DNA from: Staphylococcus aureus
GTDB lineage: Bacteria > Bacillota > Bacilli > Staphylococcales > Staphylococcaceae
Direction: 5' to 3'
Length of the DNA: 64,000 nt
Assembly (NCBI RefSeq): GCF_001027105.1
Contig: NZ_CP011526.1
Coordinates: forward strand, 1,798,001-1,862,000
The translations under genes were made by a program, and so were the position numbers. Below, piece after piece: positions 9,607 to 21,707 of this stretch. Every line of letters begins with the position of its first letter. The first letter of the stretch is position 1. The notes beneath the pieces are model-generated. The model had not been told where the DNA came from and ran no database searches. It saw nothing but the letters and a program-made list of their open reading frames with translations.

Positions 9607-12021
9607 TTATTTAGCTACAATATTGACTAATTTTTGAGGAACAGCGATGACTTTCATGATGTCTTTACCTTCAATACTCGCTTTAACATTGTCATTAGAT
9701 AAGGCAATTTCTTGCATTTCTTCTTTTGATGTATCTTTAGCAATTTTAATTTTAGCTCTCAATTTACCATTCACTTGAACAACGATTTCTACTTCATCAT
9801 CTACAAGTAGTGCTTCGTCATAAGTTGGCCAAGGTTGGTACGTAATAGACTCTTCATGTCCTAATTTTGACCATAATTCTTCACCGATATGTGGTGCAAT
9901 AGGTGCTAACATTTTAACGAAGCCTTCAATGTAAGGTTTATAAACTTCATCAACTTTATAACACTCATTAATAAATACCATTAATTGACTAATAGCAGTA
10001 TTAAATCCTAATGTTTCAAAGTCTTCTGTTACCTTTTTAACAGTTTGGTTATAAACTTTATCTAAAGATTTATTATTTGTAGTTACAATTTTTGAACTCA
10101 ATGTCCCATCTTCATTTACCATTAAACGCCATACGCGATCTAAGAATCGACGAGACCCATCTAATCCTTTTTCACTCCATGCAATTGCAGCATCTAAAGG
10201 TCCCATAAACATTTCGTAAAGACGCAAAGTATCTGCACCATGAGACTGTACTATATCATCAGGATTGATTACATTTCCTTTAGATTTACTCATCTTCTCA
10301 TTACCTTCTCCTAAAATCATACCTTGGTTAAATAATTTTTGGAAAGGTTCTTTAGTAGGTACGATAGCCAAATCATAAAGGACTTTATGCCAAAATCTTG
10401 CATATAATAAGTGAAGAACCGCATGTTCTACTCCACCGATATATAAATCAACAGGTAACCAATGTTTTAATTTTTCAGGATCTGCTAACATATTTTCATT
10501 TTTAGGATCGATGTAACGTAAATAATACCAACAACTACCTGCCCATTGTGGCATTGTATTTGTTTCACGACGTCCTTTCATACCTGTTTTTTCATCTACA
10601 ACATTTACAAATGAATCAATATTAGCTAGTGGAGACTCACCAGTCCCTGATGGCTTGATTTCATCTGTTTCAGGTAACAACAATGGTAGCTCTTCTTCAG
10701 GAACAGTTGTCATTGTTCCATCTTCCCAATGAATGACAGGAATTGGTTCGCCCCAATAACGCTGACGACTGAATAACCAATCTCTTAATTTGTAATTAAC
10801 TTTCTTTTCGCCAGCACCTTTTTGCTCTAATAATTGAATAGCTTTAGTAATTGCCGCTTCATTTTCTAAACCATCAAGTTCACCAGAATTAATATGTTTA
10901 CCTTCACCAGTGTATGCTGCTTCTTCAACATTTCCACCTTCGATGACTTCAATGATTGGCAAATCAAACTTTTTAGCAAATTCATAATCTCTGTCATCAT
11001 GCGCTGGTACTGCCATAATTGCTCCAGTACCATATGTTGATAATACATAATCAGCAATCCAAATTTGTACTTTTTCACCAGATAAAGGATTAGTTGCATA
11101 TGCACCAGTAAATACACCTGATTTATCTTTTGCTAAATCTGTACGTTCTAAATCTGACTTTTTAGAAGCTTCTGTTTGATAAGCTTTTACTTTTTCTTTA
11201 TATTCATCTGTTGTAATTGAATTAACTAATGCATGTTCAGGACTTAAGACTAAGAATGATGCACCATAGATTGTATCTGGTCTAGTCGTAAATACTTCTA
11301 CTTTTCCTTCCGTATTATCTACATCAAATGAAACTTTGGCCCCTTCAGAACGTCCAATCCAATTGCGCTGCATATCTTTTAAAGACTCAGGCCAATCTAA
11401 ATCATCTAAATCTGCTAATAATTGATCTGCATATTCTGTGATTTTAAGTACCCATTGTTTCATCGGCTTACGATAAACTGGATGTCCACCACGTTCAGAG
11501 ACACCATCAATCACTTCTTCGTTAGATAAAACAGTGCCTAATGCTGGACACCAGTTAACTGCAACTTCATCAACGTATGCTAAACCTTTGTTATATAACT
11601 GTATGAAAATCCACTGTGTCCATTTATAGTATTCTGGATCTGTTGTATTAACTTCACGATCCCAATCATAACTGAACCCTAATTCTTTAATTTGTCGTTT
11701 AAAAGTTTGGATATTTTTCTTTGTAAATTCACGTGGGTCGTTGCCAGTGTCTAAAGCATATTGCTCTGCTGGTAATCCGAATGCATCCCACCCCATCGGA
11801 TGTAATACATTATATCCTTGCATTCTTTTATATCTTGAAATGATATCTGTTGCTGTATAGCCCTCAGGATGTCCAACATGTAAACCAGCACCTGATGGAT
11901 ATGGAAACATGTCTAAAGCATAAAATTTCTTTTGACCTAAGTTATCATTTGTTTTAAATGTTTTATTTTCGTCCCAATAGTCTTGCCATTTCTTTTCAAT
12001 TTGATTGTGGTTGTAATTCAA
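9607..12021 (-). CDS. leuS: Leucyl-tRNA synthetase
   Basis: An 804-residue class Ia synthetase that charges tRNA-Leu. The HIGH-type motif appears as LHVGHPEGY near residue 48 and the KMSKS loop as [10 protein letters not shown] near residue 577. The CP1 editing domain lies between (about 220-410, with [11 protein letters not shown]). Length is normal for bacterial LeuS. GGAGGAAAT precedes tandem GTG (12024) and TTG (12021) codons; I place the start at TTG, giving [12 protein letters not shown], the usual beginning. Transcription is controlled by the T-box leader upstream. Confidence 0.96.
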   Translation of the reverse strand: MNYNHNQIEKKWQDYWDENKTFKTNDNLGQKKFYALDMFPYPSGAGLHVGHPEGYTATDIISRYKRMQGYNVLHPMGWDAFGLPAEQYALDTGNDPREFTKKNIQTFKRQIKELGFSYDWDREVNTTDPEYYKWTQWIFIQLYNKGLAYVDEVAVNWCPALGTVLSNEEVIDGVSERGGHPVYRKPMKQWVLKITEYADQLLADLDDLDWPESLKDMQRNWIGRSEGAKVSFDVDNTEGKVEVFTTRPDTIYGASFLVLSPEHALVNSITTDEYKEKVKAYQTEASKKSDLERTDLAKDKSGVFTGAYATNPLSGEKVQIWIADYVLSTYGTGAIMAVPAHDDRDYEFAKKFDLPIIEVIEGGNVEEAAYTGEGKHINSGELDGLENEAAITKAIQLLEQKGAGEKKVNYKLRDWLFSRQRYWGEPIPVIHWEDGTMTTVPEEELPLLLPETDEIKPSGTGESPLANIDSFVNVVDEKTGMKGRRETNTMPQWAGSCWYYLRYIDPKNENMLADPEKLKHWLPVDLYIGGVEHAVLHLLYARFWHKVLYDLAIVPTKEPFQKLFNQGMILGEGNEKMSKSKGNVINPDDIVQSHGADTLRLYEMFMGPLDAAIAWSEKGLDGSRRFLDRVWRLMVNEDGTLSSKIVTTNNKSLDKVYNQTVKKVTEDFETLGFNTAISQLMVFINECYKVDEVYKPYIEGFVKMLAPIAPHIGEELWSKLGHEESITYQPWPTYDEALLVDDEVEIVVQVNGKLRAKIKIAKDTSKEEMQEIALSNDNVKASIEGKDIMKVIAVPQKLVNIVAK

Positions 12022-12033
12022 CACATTTCCTCC

Positions 12034-12240
12034 TATTCAATAAAAAAGACACCTCTAACTATTCTATTTACATAGGGACGACATTTGCCGCGTTACCACC
12101 CTATTTCACAAAAATTGTGCACTCATTTTAATAGTAAGAGATGTCATTCATTCAATTTAAAATTAATACGATTTACATTTAGTCCTTAACACTAGCTCTC
12201 AGCATCACTAGCTTTCTGTAGAAAAGCTCCAAACGAAATT
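12034..12240 (-). promoter_or_regulatory. T-box leader of leuS
   Basis: Read on the minus strand, the leader has a stem I region (CTAGTGATGCTGAGAGCTAG) and the T-box core AGGGTGGTAACGCGG. A terminator stem then ends in GAGGTGTCTTTTTTATT just before the leuS ribosome binding site. T-box RNAs bind uncharged tRNA, here presumably tRNA-Leu, and antiterminate. I did not resolve the specifier codon with confidence. Confidence 0.93.
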
Positions 12241-12311
12241 AAATTATACAAATTAATATTATGTTATAACGACATTTATTTCAAGTCTATAACGTTAATT
12301 CTATTTACTCA

Positions 12312-13493
12312 TTATGCATCTATTTTTTTAGGTTGCGTATTATTCTCCTTGAAAACCATTAATAATATTAATGCAAATACAAGTAGTAGCATCATACCGA
12401 TAAACATCATGCGCATATTAAACGCATCAACTAATACACCACCAAGAAATGGACCAAATGCTTTTCCTACTGTAGCAGCTGAATTCACAAAACCTTGGTA
12501 CTGTCCTTGCTTACCATCTGGCGCTAACTGATTGGCTATAGTTGGAACTGCTGGCCATACAAACATTTCTCCAAAAGTTAAAATAATCATACCGACAACA
12601 AATATTGTAAAGTTTTCGGCAAAACTCGTGACAAAGAACGACAACATAAAAATGATGATGCCGACAAACATTTGCTTCTTTAAGTTTCCTTTTAACAGAT
12701 AGAGAATCGGTTTAATTAATGGTTGTGCTACTAAAATCATTATTCCGTTAATTGTCCATAAAACACTATATTGTGCCATTGAAATATTAATAGATTGTGT
12801 AAATGAAGCGATTGTAGACTCCCATTGAATATATGCAACCCAACAAATTGCAAACATTGCACAAATTAGTACTAATGAAATAAATCTTGCTTTATTCTTT
12901 TTACCAGTAATATCTAAATGAGTTGGATATTTAACTTTCGCATTAATTTCAATATTAAATTGCGTTACCGCGACAAGCGCAAACACAACATACATAATAA
13001 GATTGGCTAAAAAGATATAGTTAAAGCTAAATTCTGCGACAAAGCCGCCCATTGCAGCACCGACAGCCACACCAATATTTTGCGCTAAGTATATCGCATT
13101 AAACGTTTGTCTTCCGCCATTTGGCCACACTGCTCCAGCCATAGCGTATATCGCAGGAATAATCATTCCGCCACCAAACCCTAACATTACAAGCCATACA
13201 GCATACCAAGGCCACCCGTGAAAGAAATTAAGTAGCGTTGTACTACAAAGACAAGTGAAAGTTCCAATTAAAATCGTCTTGTATCCACCTAATTTATCAA
13301 ATAGTGAACCACCTAATAAGTTTCCAATAACCATGCCAAATGAATTTATCATTAGCACTAAACCAGCAACAGTTAAACTTTTTCCAAGTTCTTGTTTCAT
13401 ATAAATTGTATTTAAAGGCCACAAAAAACTGGAACCAGTAATATTTAACGCCATGCCAATTACTAGCCACCAGACTGATTTAGGTATATTCAT
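12312..13493 (-). CDS. MFS transporter, drug-efflux-like
   Basis: A 393-residue membrane protein with about 12 hydrophobic segments. The signature loop after TM2 reads NLLGGSLFDKLGGYKT, matching the MFS GxxxDRxGRR pattern. The second half repeats the fold (PTIANQLAPDGKQGQYQGF). It resembles MDR-type proton antiporters of the YttB/NorA-like group, but the substrate cannot be read from sequence. AGAGGAAC precedes ATG 13493. It stands alone, divergent from mnmL. Confidence 0.85.
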   Translation of the reverse strand: MNIPKSVWWLVIGMALNITGSSFLWPLNTIYMKQELGKSLTVAGLVLMINSFGMVIGNLLGGSLFDKLGGYKTILIGTFTCLCSTTLLNFFHGWPWYAVWLVMLGFGGGMIIPAIYAMAGAVWPNGGRQTFNAIYLAQNIGVAVGAAMGGFVAEFSFNYIFLANLIMYVVFALVAVTQFNIEINAKVKYPTHLDITGKKNKARFISLVLICAMFAICWVAYIQWESTIASFTQSINISMAQYSVLWTINGIMILVAQPLIKPILYLLKGNLKKQMFVGIIIFMLSFFVTSFAENFTIFVVGMIILTFGEMFVWPAVPTIANQLAPDGKQGQYQGFVNSAATVGKAFGPFLGGVLVDAFNMRMMFIGMMLLLVFALILLMVFKENNTQPKKIDA

Positions 13494-13602
13494 ATTTCAT
13501 AGTTCCTCTCTCTTTTTTGTCAAACTATAATAAACACTATAACATTAAAATATGTTAAAATCTGTACTTAGAACTCTTTTTTTATAGAAAGGAAAATGAC
13601 AT

Positions 13603-15116
<1,514 letters not shown>

Positions 15117-15186
15117 GCATTTGCTGCGCTATACTATTTATAATTTAGGATTGAGTAGTCAACATTTGAAAAATTAATGCCAACAA

Positions 15187-15224
15187 CAAAAAGAGGTTTT
15201 CAACTTAATGAAAACCTCTTTTTA
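15187..15224. terminator. Bidirectional terminator between mnmM and rot
   Basis: Arms AAAAAGAGGTTTTC and GAAAACCTCTTTTT around an eight-base loop, between two convergent genes, with a T-run on each strand. Confidence 0.88.
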
Positions 15225-15235
15225 TGCTATTAAAC

Positions 15236-15637
15236 TTACACAGCAATAATTGCGTTTAAACTATTTTGCATTGCTGTTGCTCTACTTGCAATCGCATCAC
15301 TGATGAAATTCAACAACTCTACTTTCTCTTGTTGTAACTTTTCATTGAAATGAATAATAACTGTTCTTTCATCGTCAACAGGACGCTCTTTGTAAATCCA
15401 TTCTAATTCAACTAAATTATTATACGTTCTCGTACGCTTATACGGTTTAACTTCAACAAATCTGTCCATTTCTTTAAGCGTCATAGAACCTTTTTGCCAT
15501 AAAGTTAGTAAAATTAAAATTTCTTCTCTAGACATTTTGTATTCGCTTTCAATCTCGCTGAAAATTGAGTTAATGTCACCCAAAAGTGTTTCTAATTGCA
15601 AAATTCCAAATACAGTGTCGTTATTTACTTTTTTCAT
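15236..15637 (-). CDS. rot: SarA-family regulator Rot (repressor of toxins)
   Basis: A 133-residue winged-helix DNA-binding protein of the SarA family. It has the conserved core [15 protein letters not shown] followed by the recognition helix and the wing [13 protein letters not shown]. Rot represses toxins and exoproteases and is itself blocked translationally by RNAIII, which pairs near its ribosome binding site. GGGAGATG precedes ATG 15637. The frame stays open 99 bases further upstream, but that extension has no good ribosome binding site and lies in the regulated leader. Confidence 0.93.
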   Translation of the reverse strand: MKKVNNDTVFGILQLETLLGDINSIFSEIESEYKMSREEILILLTLWQKGSMTLKEMDRFVEVKPYKRTRTYNNLVELEWIYKERPVDDERTVIIHFNEKLQQEKVELLNFISDAIASRATAMQNSLNAIIAV

Positions 15638-16156
15638 GCTAAACATCTCCCAATTAATAATCACATATTTAGCTACTATACAAGTATTAACAAACATCCC
15701 AACAATCCCAAAACTTGTATGTGCTAACTTATGCATAAAACTACAAGTGTAAATAAACTTGCTTTCTATTCAATTGTCAAAGTTGAATAAAATTAAATAA
15801 GTATAAAAACCAATAATCAATAGAGTTAATATTTAGAAATAAGATAATAGTACATAAAACAAATCACTCTATTACATATTAATTTTATAATTTATATACA
15901 AAGAAAATATATCAATATTACCATTAAATTGCAACAATTCTACATATATTTCTTCAAAAAAGATACGCATTGAATTTTTATTACATATAACTCTCATGAA
16001 AATTGATTAAACTAAATTAATTAGTTAGCCTTAAATTTAACAAATTAAATCAAACCGAATGAGGCTAAATTGGTTATTTTTCAAGATATGATTTGTATAA
16101 ATCAAAACATTTCTTACAAATCAAATGTGTATAAAATGTGATATACATTTTCAACC
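15638..16156. other. Long AT-rich region upstream of rot
   Basis: About 500 bases with no supported ORF. The part next to rot must contain its promoter and leader, including the RNAIII target near the start codon. The far end abuts a transposase remnant. No RNA gene or repeat was recognised. Confidence 0.5.
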
Positions 16157-16869
16157 TTAAAAAAGTTCTAAAAAAAGATGAGCATCTACTGTCTCATCTT
16201 TCAGTTCTTTTTTACGGGTCTGTTTTCTAATTTGAGCACAATCTTCGATTTCTTTATCTAAATGACTACCAATTAAATCTATTTCTTCTATTGTTAAATC
16301 GCTATCTCCATCTTCTTTTATCTCTGGTATTATTTTTTCTTCAACTAAGTCACGATATAGTGTTTTTGAATTCTCGTTCAATTTCGATTCGTGATTTTGA
16401 ATACTTTCTTCCGCACCAATGTATATCTATTGGCACTAGCTTCTACTTTTGTACCATCAATAAAAATTGAATTATCATCAATAAGATTTTGCTTTAAACA
16501 TTGACTATAGAACTGAATAAATAAAGATTCAATTAACGCATCAGTATTAGGATTCACTCTAAAACGATTAATAGTTTTATAAGAAAGTGTTTGATCTTGG
16601 GCTAACCACATCATTCGAATACTGTCATGAAGTAATTTTTCTATTCTACGACCAGAAAATACAGATTGAGTATATGCATATAAGATGATTTTTAACATCA
16701 TTTTTGGATGATAGGATGTTGCACCACGATGATGTCTGAATTCATCGAATTCGCTATCAGGTATCGTTTCAACAATTTCATTAACATATCGCGAAATATC
16801 ATTTTGAGGAATTCTAACGAAGTTTCTATTGGTAGTGTAAGTTGGGGTCATGTTATAATTTTTATACAT
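16157..16869 (-). pseudogene. Truncated IS1182-family transposase (copy 1)
   Basis: From ATG 16869 the reading gives an N-terminus MYKNYNMT and then [18 protein letters not shown], with [17 protein letters not shown], the conserved N-terminal region of IS1182/IS1272-type transposases. Residues 9-17 are read in a shifted frame relative to copy 2, with one extra and one missing base that cancel. The frame shifts again near 16380. Further on, 27 bases are lost between two GAAGATT repeats, removing nine residues found in copy 2. A shortened A-run then ends the homology. The catalytic half is absent. Confidence 0.85.
16172..16203 (-). terminator. Terminator at the truncated transposase end
   Basis: AAAGATGAG and CTCATCTTT pair around a ten-base loop, followed on the minus strand by a run of T. 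It lies at the breakpoint where similarity to copy 2 ends. Confidence 0.6.
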
Positions 16870-17135
16870 AAGGCACCTCTTTAATTTAGTTTAGTAGTAT
16901 TTATTAAATTATACGAAGGGACCCAACACAGAAAATTCATTTTATTGAATTTTACATTTATGTGCAAGTTGGGAAAAATGTCTTATTTTTTCAAAGTATT
17001 TAAAAGTAAAATTACATGTTAATACGTAGTATTAATGGCGAGACTCCTGAGGGAGCAGTGCCAGTCGAAGACCGAGGCTGAGACGGCACCCTAGGAAAGC
17101 GAAGCCATTCAATACGAAGTATTGTATAAATAGAG

Positions 17136-17185
17136 AACAGCAGTAAGATATTTTCTAATTGAAAATTATCTTACTGCTGTTTTTT
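17136..17185 (+). terminator. IS-borne hairpin terminator
   Basis: Perfect 15-base arms (AACAGCAGTAAGATA and its complement) followed by six T on the plus strand. The same hairpin occurs inverted in copy 2 near 34401-34446. It would stop transcription leaving the element toward the hydrolase gene and also lies just past the hydrolase stop codon. Confidence 0.8.
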
Positions 17186-17215
17186 AGGGATTTATGTCCC
17201 AACCTTTTTAGAATA

Positions 17216-18043
17216 TTAAATTTCTACAATTTCGTCATCTTCAACAATAAAGCCCATTGTATTGACGCTGTTATTTAAGAAAGTCAGAATATAACGCATT
17301 ACTTCATCACGTTCTGGCTCATTGTGAACCTCGTGGTAAAAACCTTGCCAAGCTTTAAAATATAATTCAGGTGTTTGATATTTTTCTTTAAACTCATCAA
17401 TTGCCCTAGTATCAACAATTAAATCCTTCGTTCCATACATTAATAGCGTTGGCATTGGTTGAATGTCATGAATATGAGCCATCGTATCTTTCATCGTCTC
17501 ATTAATTGTATTATACCAATGATACGTTGCTTTTTTTAACATTAAACCATCGTTAACTGTTTCTTCAACAATTTCTAAATTACGTGTTAAATCTTTTGGT
17601 TCTACACCAACATTAAAACGTGTGTCTTTTGAAATTTTACCTATATTTGAAACAAGTTTATCTTTACGATTTTTTCCATTCTTTTGAAGTTCTAGCATAG
17701 GAGAAATTAACATCATCCCCTCGATTGGCAATTCTACTTTTTCAAGTAAATTTAATAAAATCAAACCGCCAAGTCCTACCCCTAATACATAAGTAGGAAT
17801 TTTATATTCATTAGCTATCTTTAACCAGTCTAGCAAACTTTCGTGATACGTTTGAAAGTTTTCAATTTGTCCTTTATTAGCTCTTGAAGTTTGACCTTGA
17901 CCAGGCAAATCTCCCATAATCACATGATAGCCATTTCTTCTTAACATCGTAATAACATATGCATATCTTCCCGTATGTTCTAATATATTATGAGCAATAA
18001 CAACGACGCCTTTCGCATCATTTTCAGCTTCCCACTTCCACAT
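17216..18043 (-). CDS. Alpha/beta hydrolase (lysophospholipase-like) without nucleophile serine
   Basis: A 275-residue protein with the fold of monoacylglycerol lipase/lysophospholipase enzymes. The acid region (MYGTKDLIVD) and the histidine region (FYHEVHNEPERDEV) match the family. At the nucleophile elbow, near residue 89, the usual GHSMGG is GVGLGG, so the catalytic Ser is Gly. The oxyanion HG near residue 18 reads HN (VIAHNILEHTGRY). It may be a non-catalytic member or use different chemistry; I cannot say whether this is species-wide. It lies alone beside IS1182 copy 1. Confidence 0.8.
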   Translation of the reverse strand: MWKWEAENDAKGVVVIAHNILEHTGRYAYVITMLRRNGYHVIMGDLPGQGQTSRANKGQIENFQTYHESLLDWLKIANEYKIPTYVLGVGLGGLILLNLLEKVELPIEGMMLISPMLELQKNGKNRKDKLVSNIGKISKDTRFNVGVEPKDLTRNLEIVEETVNDGLMLKKATYHWYNTINETMKDTMAHIHDIQPMPTLLMYGTKDLIVDTRAIDEFKEKYQTPELYFKAWQGFYHEVHNEPERDEVMRYILTFLNNSVNTMGFIVEDDEIVEI

Positions 18044-18206
18044 TATTATACTGCCCCTTTTTCATTAATCTTCAATAACATAATTATAGCAAATTCACTA
18101 TGTAGATTTCTATTTATAGTATTATTGTTGTCCATATTATTATATATAAATGAAATCAACATCAATAATAGTGTAATTATACATAATTATTTTTGATTGT
18201 TTTTGA

Positions 18207-18220
18207 TGAAAACGCTTTCT
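18207..18220. promoter_or_regulatory. Candidate CcpA cre site upstream of putA
   Basis: TGAAAACGCTTTCT matches 13 of 14 positions of the cre consensus TGWAANCGNTNWCA and lies 57 bases before the putA start. Carbon catabolite repression of proline catabolism by CcpA fits known S. aureus physiology. Confidence 0.7.
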
Positions 18221-18276
18221 CGAATATTTTTTTCATGCTAAACTTATTGTAAACACAAGGGTTTGGAGGAGTAGCA

Positions 18277-19278
18277 ATGGCACTATTAAAGAATTTTTTT
18301 ATCGGATTATCTAATAATAGTTTTTTAAACAACGCAGCAAAAAAAGTGGGCCCACGTTTGGGCGCCAATAAAGTCGTTGCCGGAAATACAATTCCAGAGT
18401 TAATTAATACAATCGAATACTTAAATGACAAGAATATCGCTGTTACGGTAGACAATTTAGGGGAATTTGTCGGTACAGTTGAAGAAAGTAATCATGCTAA
18501 AGAACAAATTTTAACAATTATGGACGCGCTTCATCAACATGGCGTAAAGGCACATATGTCTGTTAAATTGAGTCAGTTAGGTGCAGAATTCGACTTAGAA
18601 TTAGCTTACCAAAATTTAAGAGAGATTTTACTTAAAGCAAATACTTACAACAATATGCATATAAATATTGATACTGAAAAATATGCTAGCCTGCAACAAA
18701 TTGTTCAAGTTTTAGATCGCTTAAAAGGCGAATTTAGAAATGTTGGTACTGTAATTCAAGCATATTTATACGATAGCCACGAATTAGTTGATAAGTACCA
18801 AGATTTACGATTACGTTTGGTTAAAGGTGCATATAAAGAAAACGAATCAATTGCATTTCAATCTAAGGAAGACGTAGATGCAAATTACATCAAAATAATT
18901 GAACAACGTTTGTTAAACGCACGCAATTTCACTTCAATTGCAACACATGACCATCGCATCATTAATCATGTAAAACAATTTATGAAAGAAAATCACATTG
19001 AAAAAGATCGTATGGAATTCCAAATGCTCTATGGTTTTAGATCAGAGTTAGCAGAAGAAATCGCAAATGAAGGCTATAATTTCACTATTTATGTACCTTA
19101 TGGCGATGATTGGTTTGCGTATTTTATGAGAAGATTAGCAGAACGCCCACAAAACCTATCTCTTGCTGTAAAAGAATTTGTGAAACCTGCTGGCTTAAAA
19201 CGTGTTGGCATAATTGCAGCTTTAGGAGCTACAGTTATGTTAGGTTTAAGTACAATTAAAAAATTATGCCGTAAATAG
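18277..19278 (+). CDS. putA: Proline dehydrogenase (monofunctional)
   Basis: A 333-residue flavoenzyme oxidising proline to pyrroline-5-carboxylate. Its (beta/alpha)8 barrel shows YLYDSHE, RLRLVKGAYKE, IATHDHRI and YVPYGDDWFAYFMRRLAERP, typical of monofunctional bacterial ProDH. The last 30 residues contain a hydrophobic run (IIAALGATVMLGLSTI) ending in KKLCRK, which may anchor it to the membrane near its quinone acceptor. GGAGG lies nine bases before ATG 18277. A cre-like site upstream suggests glucose repression. Confidence 0.93.
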   Translation: MALLKNFFIGLSNNSFLNNAAKKVGPRLGANKVVAGNTIPELINTIEYLNDKNIAVTVDNLGEFVGTVEESNHAKEQILTIMDALHQHGVKAHMSVKLSQLGAEFDLELAYQNLREILLKANTYNNMHINIDTEKYASLQQIVQVLDRLKGEFRNVGTVIQAYLYDSHELVDKYQDLRLRLVKGAYKENESIAFQSKEDVDANYIKIIEQRLLNARNFTSIATHDHRIINHVKQFMKENHIEKDRMEFQMLYGFRSELAEEIANEGYNFTIYVPYGDDWFAYFMRRLAERPQNLSLAVKEFVKPAGLKRVGIIAALGATVMLGLSTIKKLCRK

Positions 19279-19295
19279 AGCAAGACATAAACAAT

Positions 19296-19340
19296 AATTT
19301 AGGAGTCTGGAACAATAATCAATGTTCTAGGCTCCTAAAT
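19296..19340. terminator. Hairpin between putA and ribH
   Basis: ATTTAGGAG and CTCCTAAAT, plus inner GAAC/GTTC, form a stem between two convergent genes. The T-tail is weak on both sides, so termination efficiency is uncertain. Confidence 0.5.
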
Positions 19341-19399
19341 GTTATATTGGCAGTTCTGAAACATTTATAAATCTTTGATTATGAACTCACAACAGTGCT

Positions 19400-19864
19400 C
19401 TATGCTTTTATAGATTTTAATAAATTAGCCATTTCAATTGCACTTACTGCTGCTTCAGCACCTTTATTGCCAGCTTTCGTACCTGCTCTTTCCACAGCTT
19501 GTTCAATACTTTCAGTCGTTAAAATACCAAATATGACTGGTACATTAGTTTGATCATTCACTTTAGAAACACCTTTCGCGACTTCATTACAAACATAATC
19601 ATAATGAGACGTAGCACCGCGAATTACGCATCCTAATGTAATTACTGCATCATAATTTCCTGATGAGGCTAATTTTTTAGCTACTAAAGGAATTTCAAAC
19701 GCACCTGGCACAAATGCTACATCAATATTGTCTTCATTAACATCATGTCGAATCAAAGTATCTTTTGCACCTTCAAGTAATCTTCCAGTGATAAAATCAT
19801 TAAATCGACTAACTACGATTGCAACTTTCAAATCTTTTCCAATTAATTTACCTTCAAAATTCAT
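19400..19864 (-). CDS. ribH: 6,7-dimethyl-8-ribityllumazine synthase
   Basis: A 154-residue lumazine synthase, the penultimate enzyme of riboflavin synthesis. The N-terminus [20 protein letters not shown], the loop VPGAFEIPL and the catalytic region [14 protein letters not shown] are all family signatures. It is the last gene of the ribD-ribE-ribBA-ribH operon, 12 bases after ribBA, with AGGAGG before its ATG. Confidence 0.95.
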
Positions 19865-19876
19865 GTTAAAATCCTC

Positions 19877-21058
19877 CTATATTAAATGACCCATTTTTAT
19901 TTTTTTCGTTTCCATATAATCATGATTATGTACCGTTTCTGGTACGATAACTTCAATTCTTTCTGCAATATCAATGCCATATTGTTTTAATCCCTCAAAT
20001 TTACTTGGATTATTACTTAATAAATTGATATGTTCGATGTTAAAATATTTTAAAATCTGTGCAGCAATATGATAATCTCGCAAATCTTCATCAAAACCTA
20101 ATGCTAAATTTGCAGTTACTGTATCATATCCTTGCTCAATTAATTCATATGCGCGTAATTTGTTTAACAATCCTATGCCACGACCTTCTTGAGGTAGATA
20201 AATAATCATGCCACCATGTTCATTGATATACTTCATAGACGATTCAAGTTGAGCACCACAATCACAACGTTGACTATGGAAAATATCGCCTGTAAGGCAC
20301 GCAGAATGTAAGCGTACATTTTCATGTTGTCGAATTGCACCTTTTGTCAGTACAACTATCTCTTCATCTGTGTATGTCGCTTTAAAACCATACATATCAA
20401 ATGTTCCGAAATCTGTAGGCATTTTCACTTTTGCCTTAAATTCAATTTCTGGTTCTAATTTTTTACGATATTCAATTAAATCATCAATCGTAATCATCTT
20501 TAATTGATGTTTTTCTTTAAACTTTTGTAAATCTTGTCCTTTCGCCATCGTGCCGTCATCATTCATAATCTCACAAATGACACCAGCGGGCTTGGCACCA
20601 GTAAGTTTAGCTAAATCAACAGCCGCTTCTGTGTGTCCATTTCTAGCTAATACGCCTTTATCTTGTGCTACTAATGGAAATAAATGACCAGGACGATTAA
20701 AATCTTTAGCTTCACTACTAGGATCAATGAGCTTTTTGGCAGTCAATGTACGTTCATAAGCACTAATTCCTGTTGTTGTATCTACATGATCAATACTCAC
20801 TGTAAATTGCGTACCAAAGATGTCGGAGTTATCATCAACCATTTGTACCAAATCCAAACGTTGTGCAATATCTTTAGACACTGGTGCGCATATTAATCCC
20901 CTTGCTTCTTTCGCCATAAAATTAATGGTATTATCGTTCATCCATTCAGTAACCGCTACTAAATCACCTTCATTTTCACGATTCTCATCATCTACTACAA
21001 TAATTGGTTCTCCATTTTTTAAAGCCATTAAAGCACTGTCAATATTATCGAATTGCAT
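19877..21058 (-). CDS. ribBA: Bifunctional DHBP synthase / GTP cyclohydrolase II
   Basis: A 393-residue fusion protein. The N-terminal RibB half carries DDENRENEGDLV and RPGHLFPL; it makes 3,4-dihydroxy-2-butanone 4-phosphate. The C-terminal RibA half carries the zinc site CLTGDIFHSQRCDCG and YLPQEGRGIGL; it opens GTP. AGGAGGGG precedes ATG 21058. An in-frame codon 21 bases upstream lies inside the end of ribE and is unlikely to be used. Confidence 0.95.
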   Translation of the reverse strand: MQFDNIDSALMALKNGEPIIVVDDENRENEGDLVAVTEWMNDNTINFMAKEARGLICAPVSKDIAQRLDLVQMVDDNSDIFGTQFTVSIDHVDTTTGISAYERTLTAKKLIDPSSEAKDFNRPGHLFPLVAQDKGVLARNGHTEAAVDLAKLTGAKPAGVICEIMNDDGTMAKGQDLQKFKEKHQLKMITIDDLIEYRKKLEPEIEFKAKVKMPTDFGTFDMYGFKATYTDEEIVVLTKGAIRQHENVRLHSACLTGDIFHSQRCDCGAQLESSMKYINEHGGMIIYLPQEGRGIGLLNKLRAYELIEQGYDTVTANLALGFDEDLRDYHIAAQILKYFNIEHINLLSNNPSKFEGLKQYGIDIAERIEVIVPETVHNHDYMETKKIKMGHLI

Positions 21059-21068
21059 GCTACCCCTC

Positions 21069-21701
21069 CTAAAAACCAAATGCTCTTAATTTATCTACAG
21101 ATAATTGGTCTTTATCTTTATTTAAAATATTTTCAACATATTTAAACAAAACGTCTGTTTCTAAATGTACTTTATCTCCTAATTTTTTGGATGATAAAAT
21201 CGTTGAACGCCTCGTTTCTGGAATAAGATGAATGTCAAAACTGTTATCATGCTTATCAAATACCGTTAGACTAACACCATCCACAGTAATAGACCCTTGC
21301 TTAACTAACTGATTATTAATATGTTGGCTACATTGAATCGTAATAATTTTTGCATTGGCTGTTTCATTTATTTTTGAAACTGTTCCTAGTTCATCTACAT
21401 GACCGAGGACAAAATGTCCACCAAACCTACCGTTACCACTCATGGCACGCTCTAAATTTACTTCTGATTGTCGCTTAACATCTGCTAAATAGGTTTTATT
21501 TTCAGTGCCTTTAATTACTTGAACAGTAAAAGATGTCTGATTAAAATCAATCACTGTTAAACATGCACCATTAACACTGATGGAATCACCAATATGCATA
21601 TCTGCCGTAATCTTATGTGCTTCAATTTCAATCGTCCTGACTGATTGACGAATTTGAACACTTTTAACGACACCTATTTCTTCAACGATGCCAGTAAACA
21701 T
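21069..21701 (-). CDS. ribE: Riboflavin synthase, alpha chain
   Basis: A 210-residue protein with two lumazine-binding barrel repeats. It begins MFTGIVEEIGVV and repeats the motif GxxxxVNGACLTV (first half) and GSITVDGVSLTV (second half). It converts two lumazine molecules into riboflavin. It follows ribD by six bases and precedes ribBA by ten. Confidence 0.95.
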   Translation of the reverse strand: MFTGIVEEIGVVKSVQIRQSVRTIEIEAHKITADMHIGDSISVNGACLTVIDFNQTSFTVQVIKGTENKTYLADVKRQSEVNLERAMSGNGRFGGHFVLGHVDELGTVSKINETANAKIITIQCSQHINNQLVKQGSITVDGVSLTVFDKHDNSFDIHLIPETRRSTILSSKKLGDKVHLETDVLFKYVENILNKDKDQLSVDKLRAFGF

Positions 21702-21707
21702 GCATCA

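Larger units (their letters stand above)
16157..17212 (-). mobile_element. IS1182-family element, copy 1, 3'-truncated
   Basis: The element reads leftward. Its outer end is near 17212 (minus strand GTTGGGACATAAATCCC). Then come a strong hairpin, two palindromes (CAATACGAAGTATTG and AATACGTAGTATT), a GC-richer block, and a transposase start at 16869. The transposase stops being alignable near 16190, so more than half the element and its other end are lost. The block 16976-17212 is an almost exact inverted copy of 34374-34610. The element is dead but still a substrate for homologous recombination. Confidence 0.85.
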
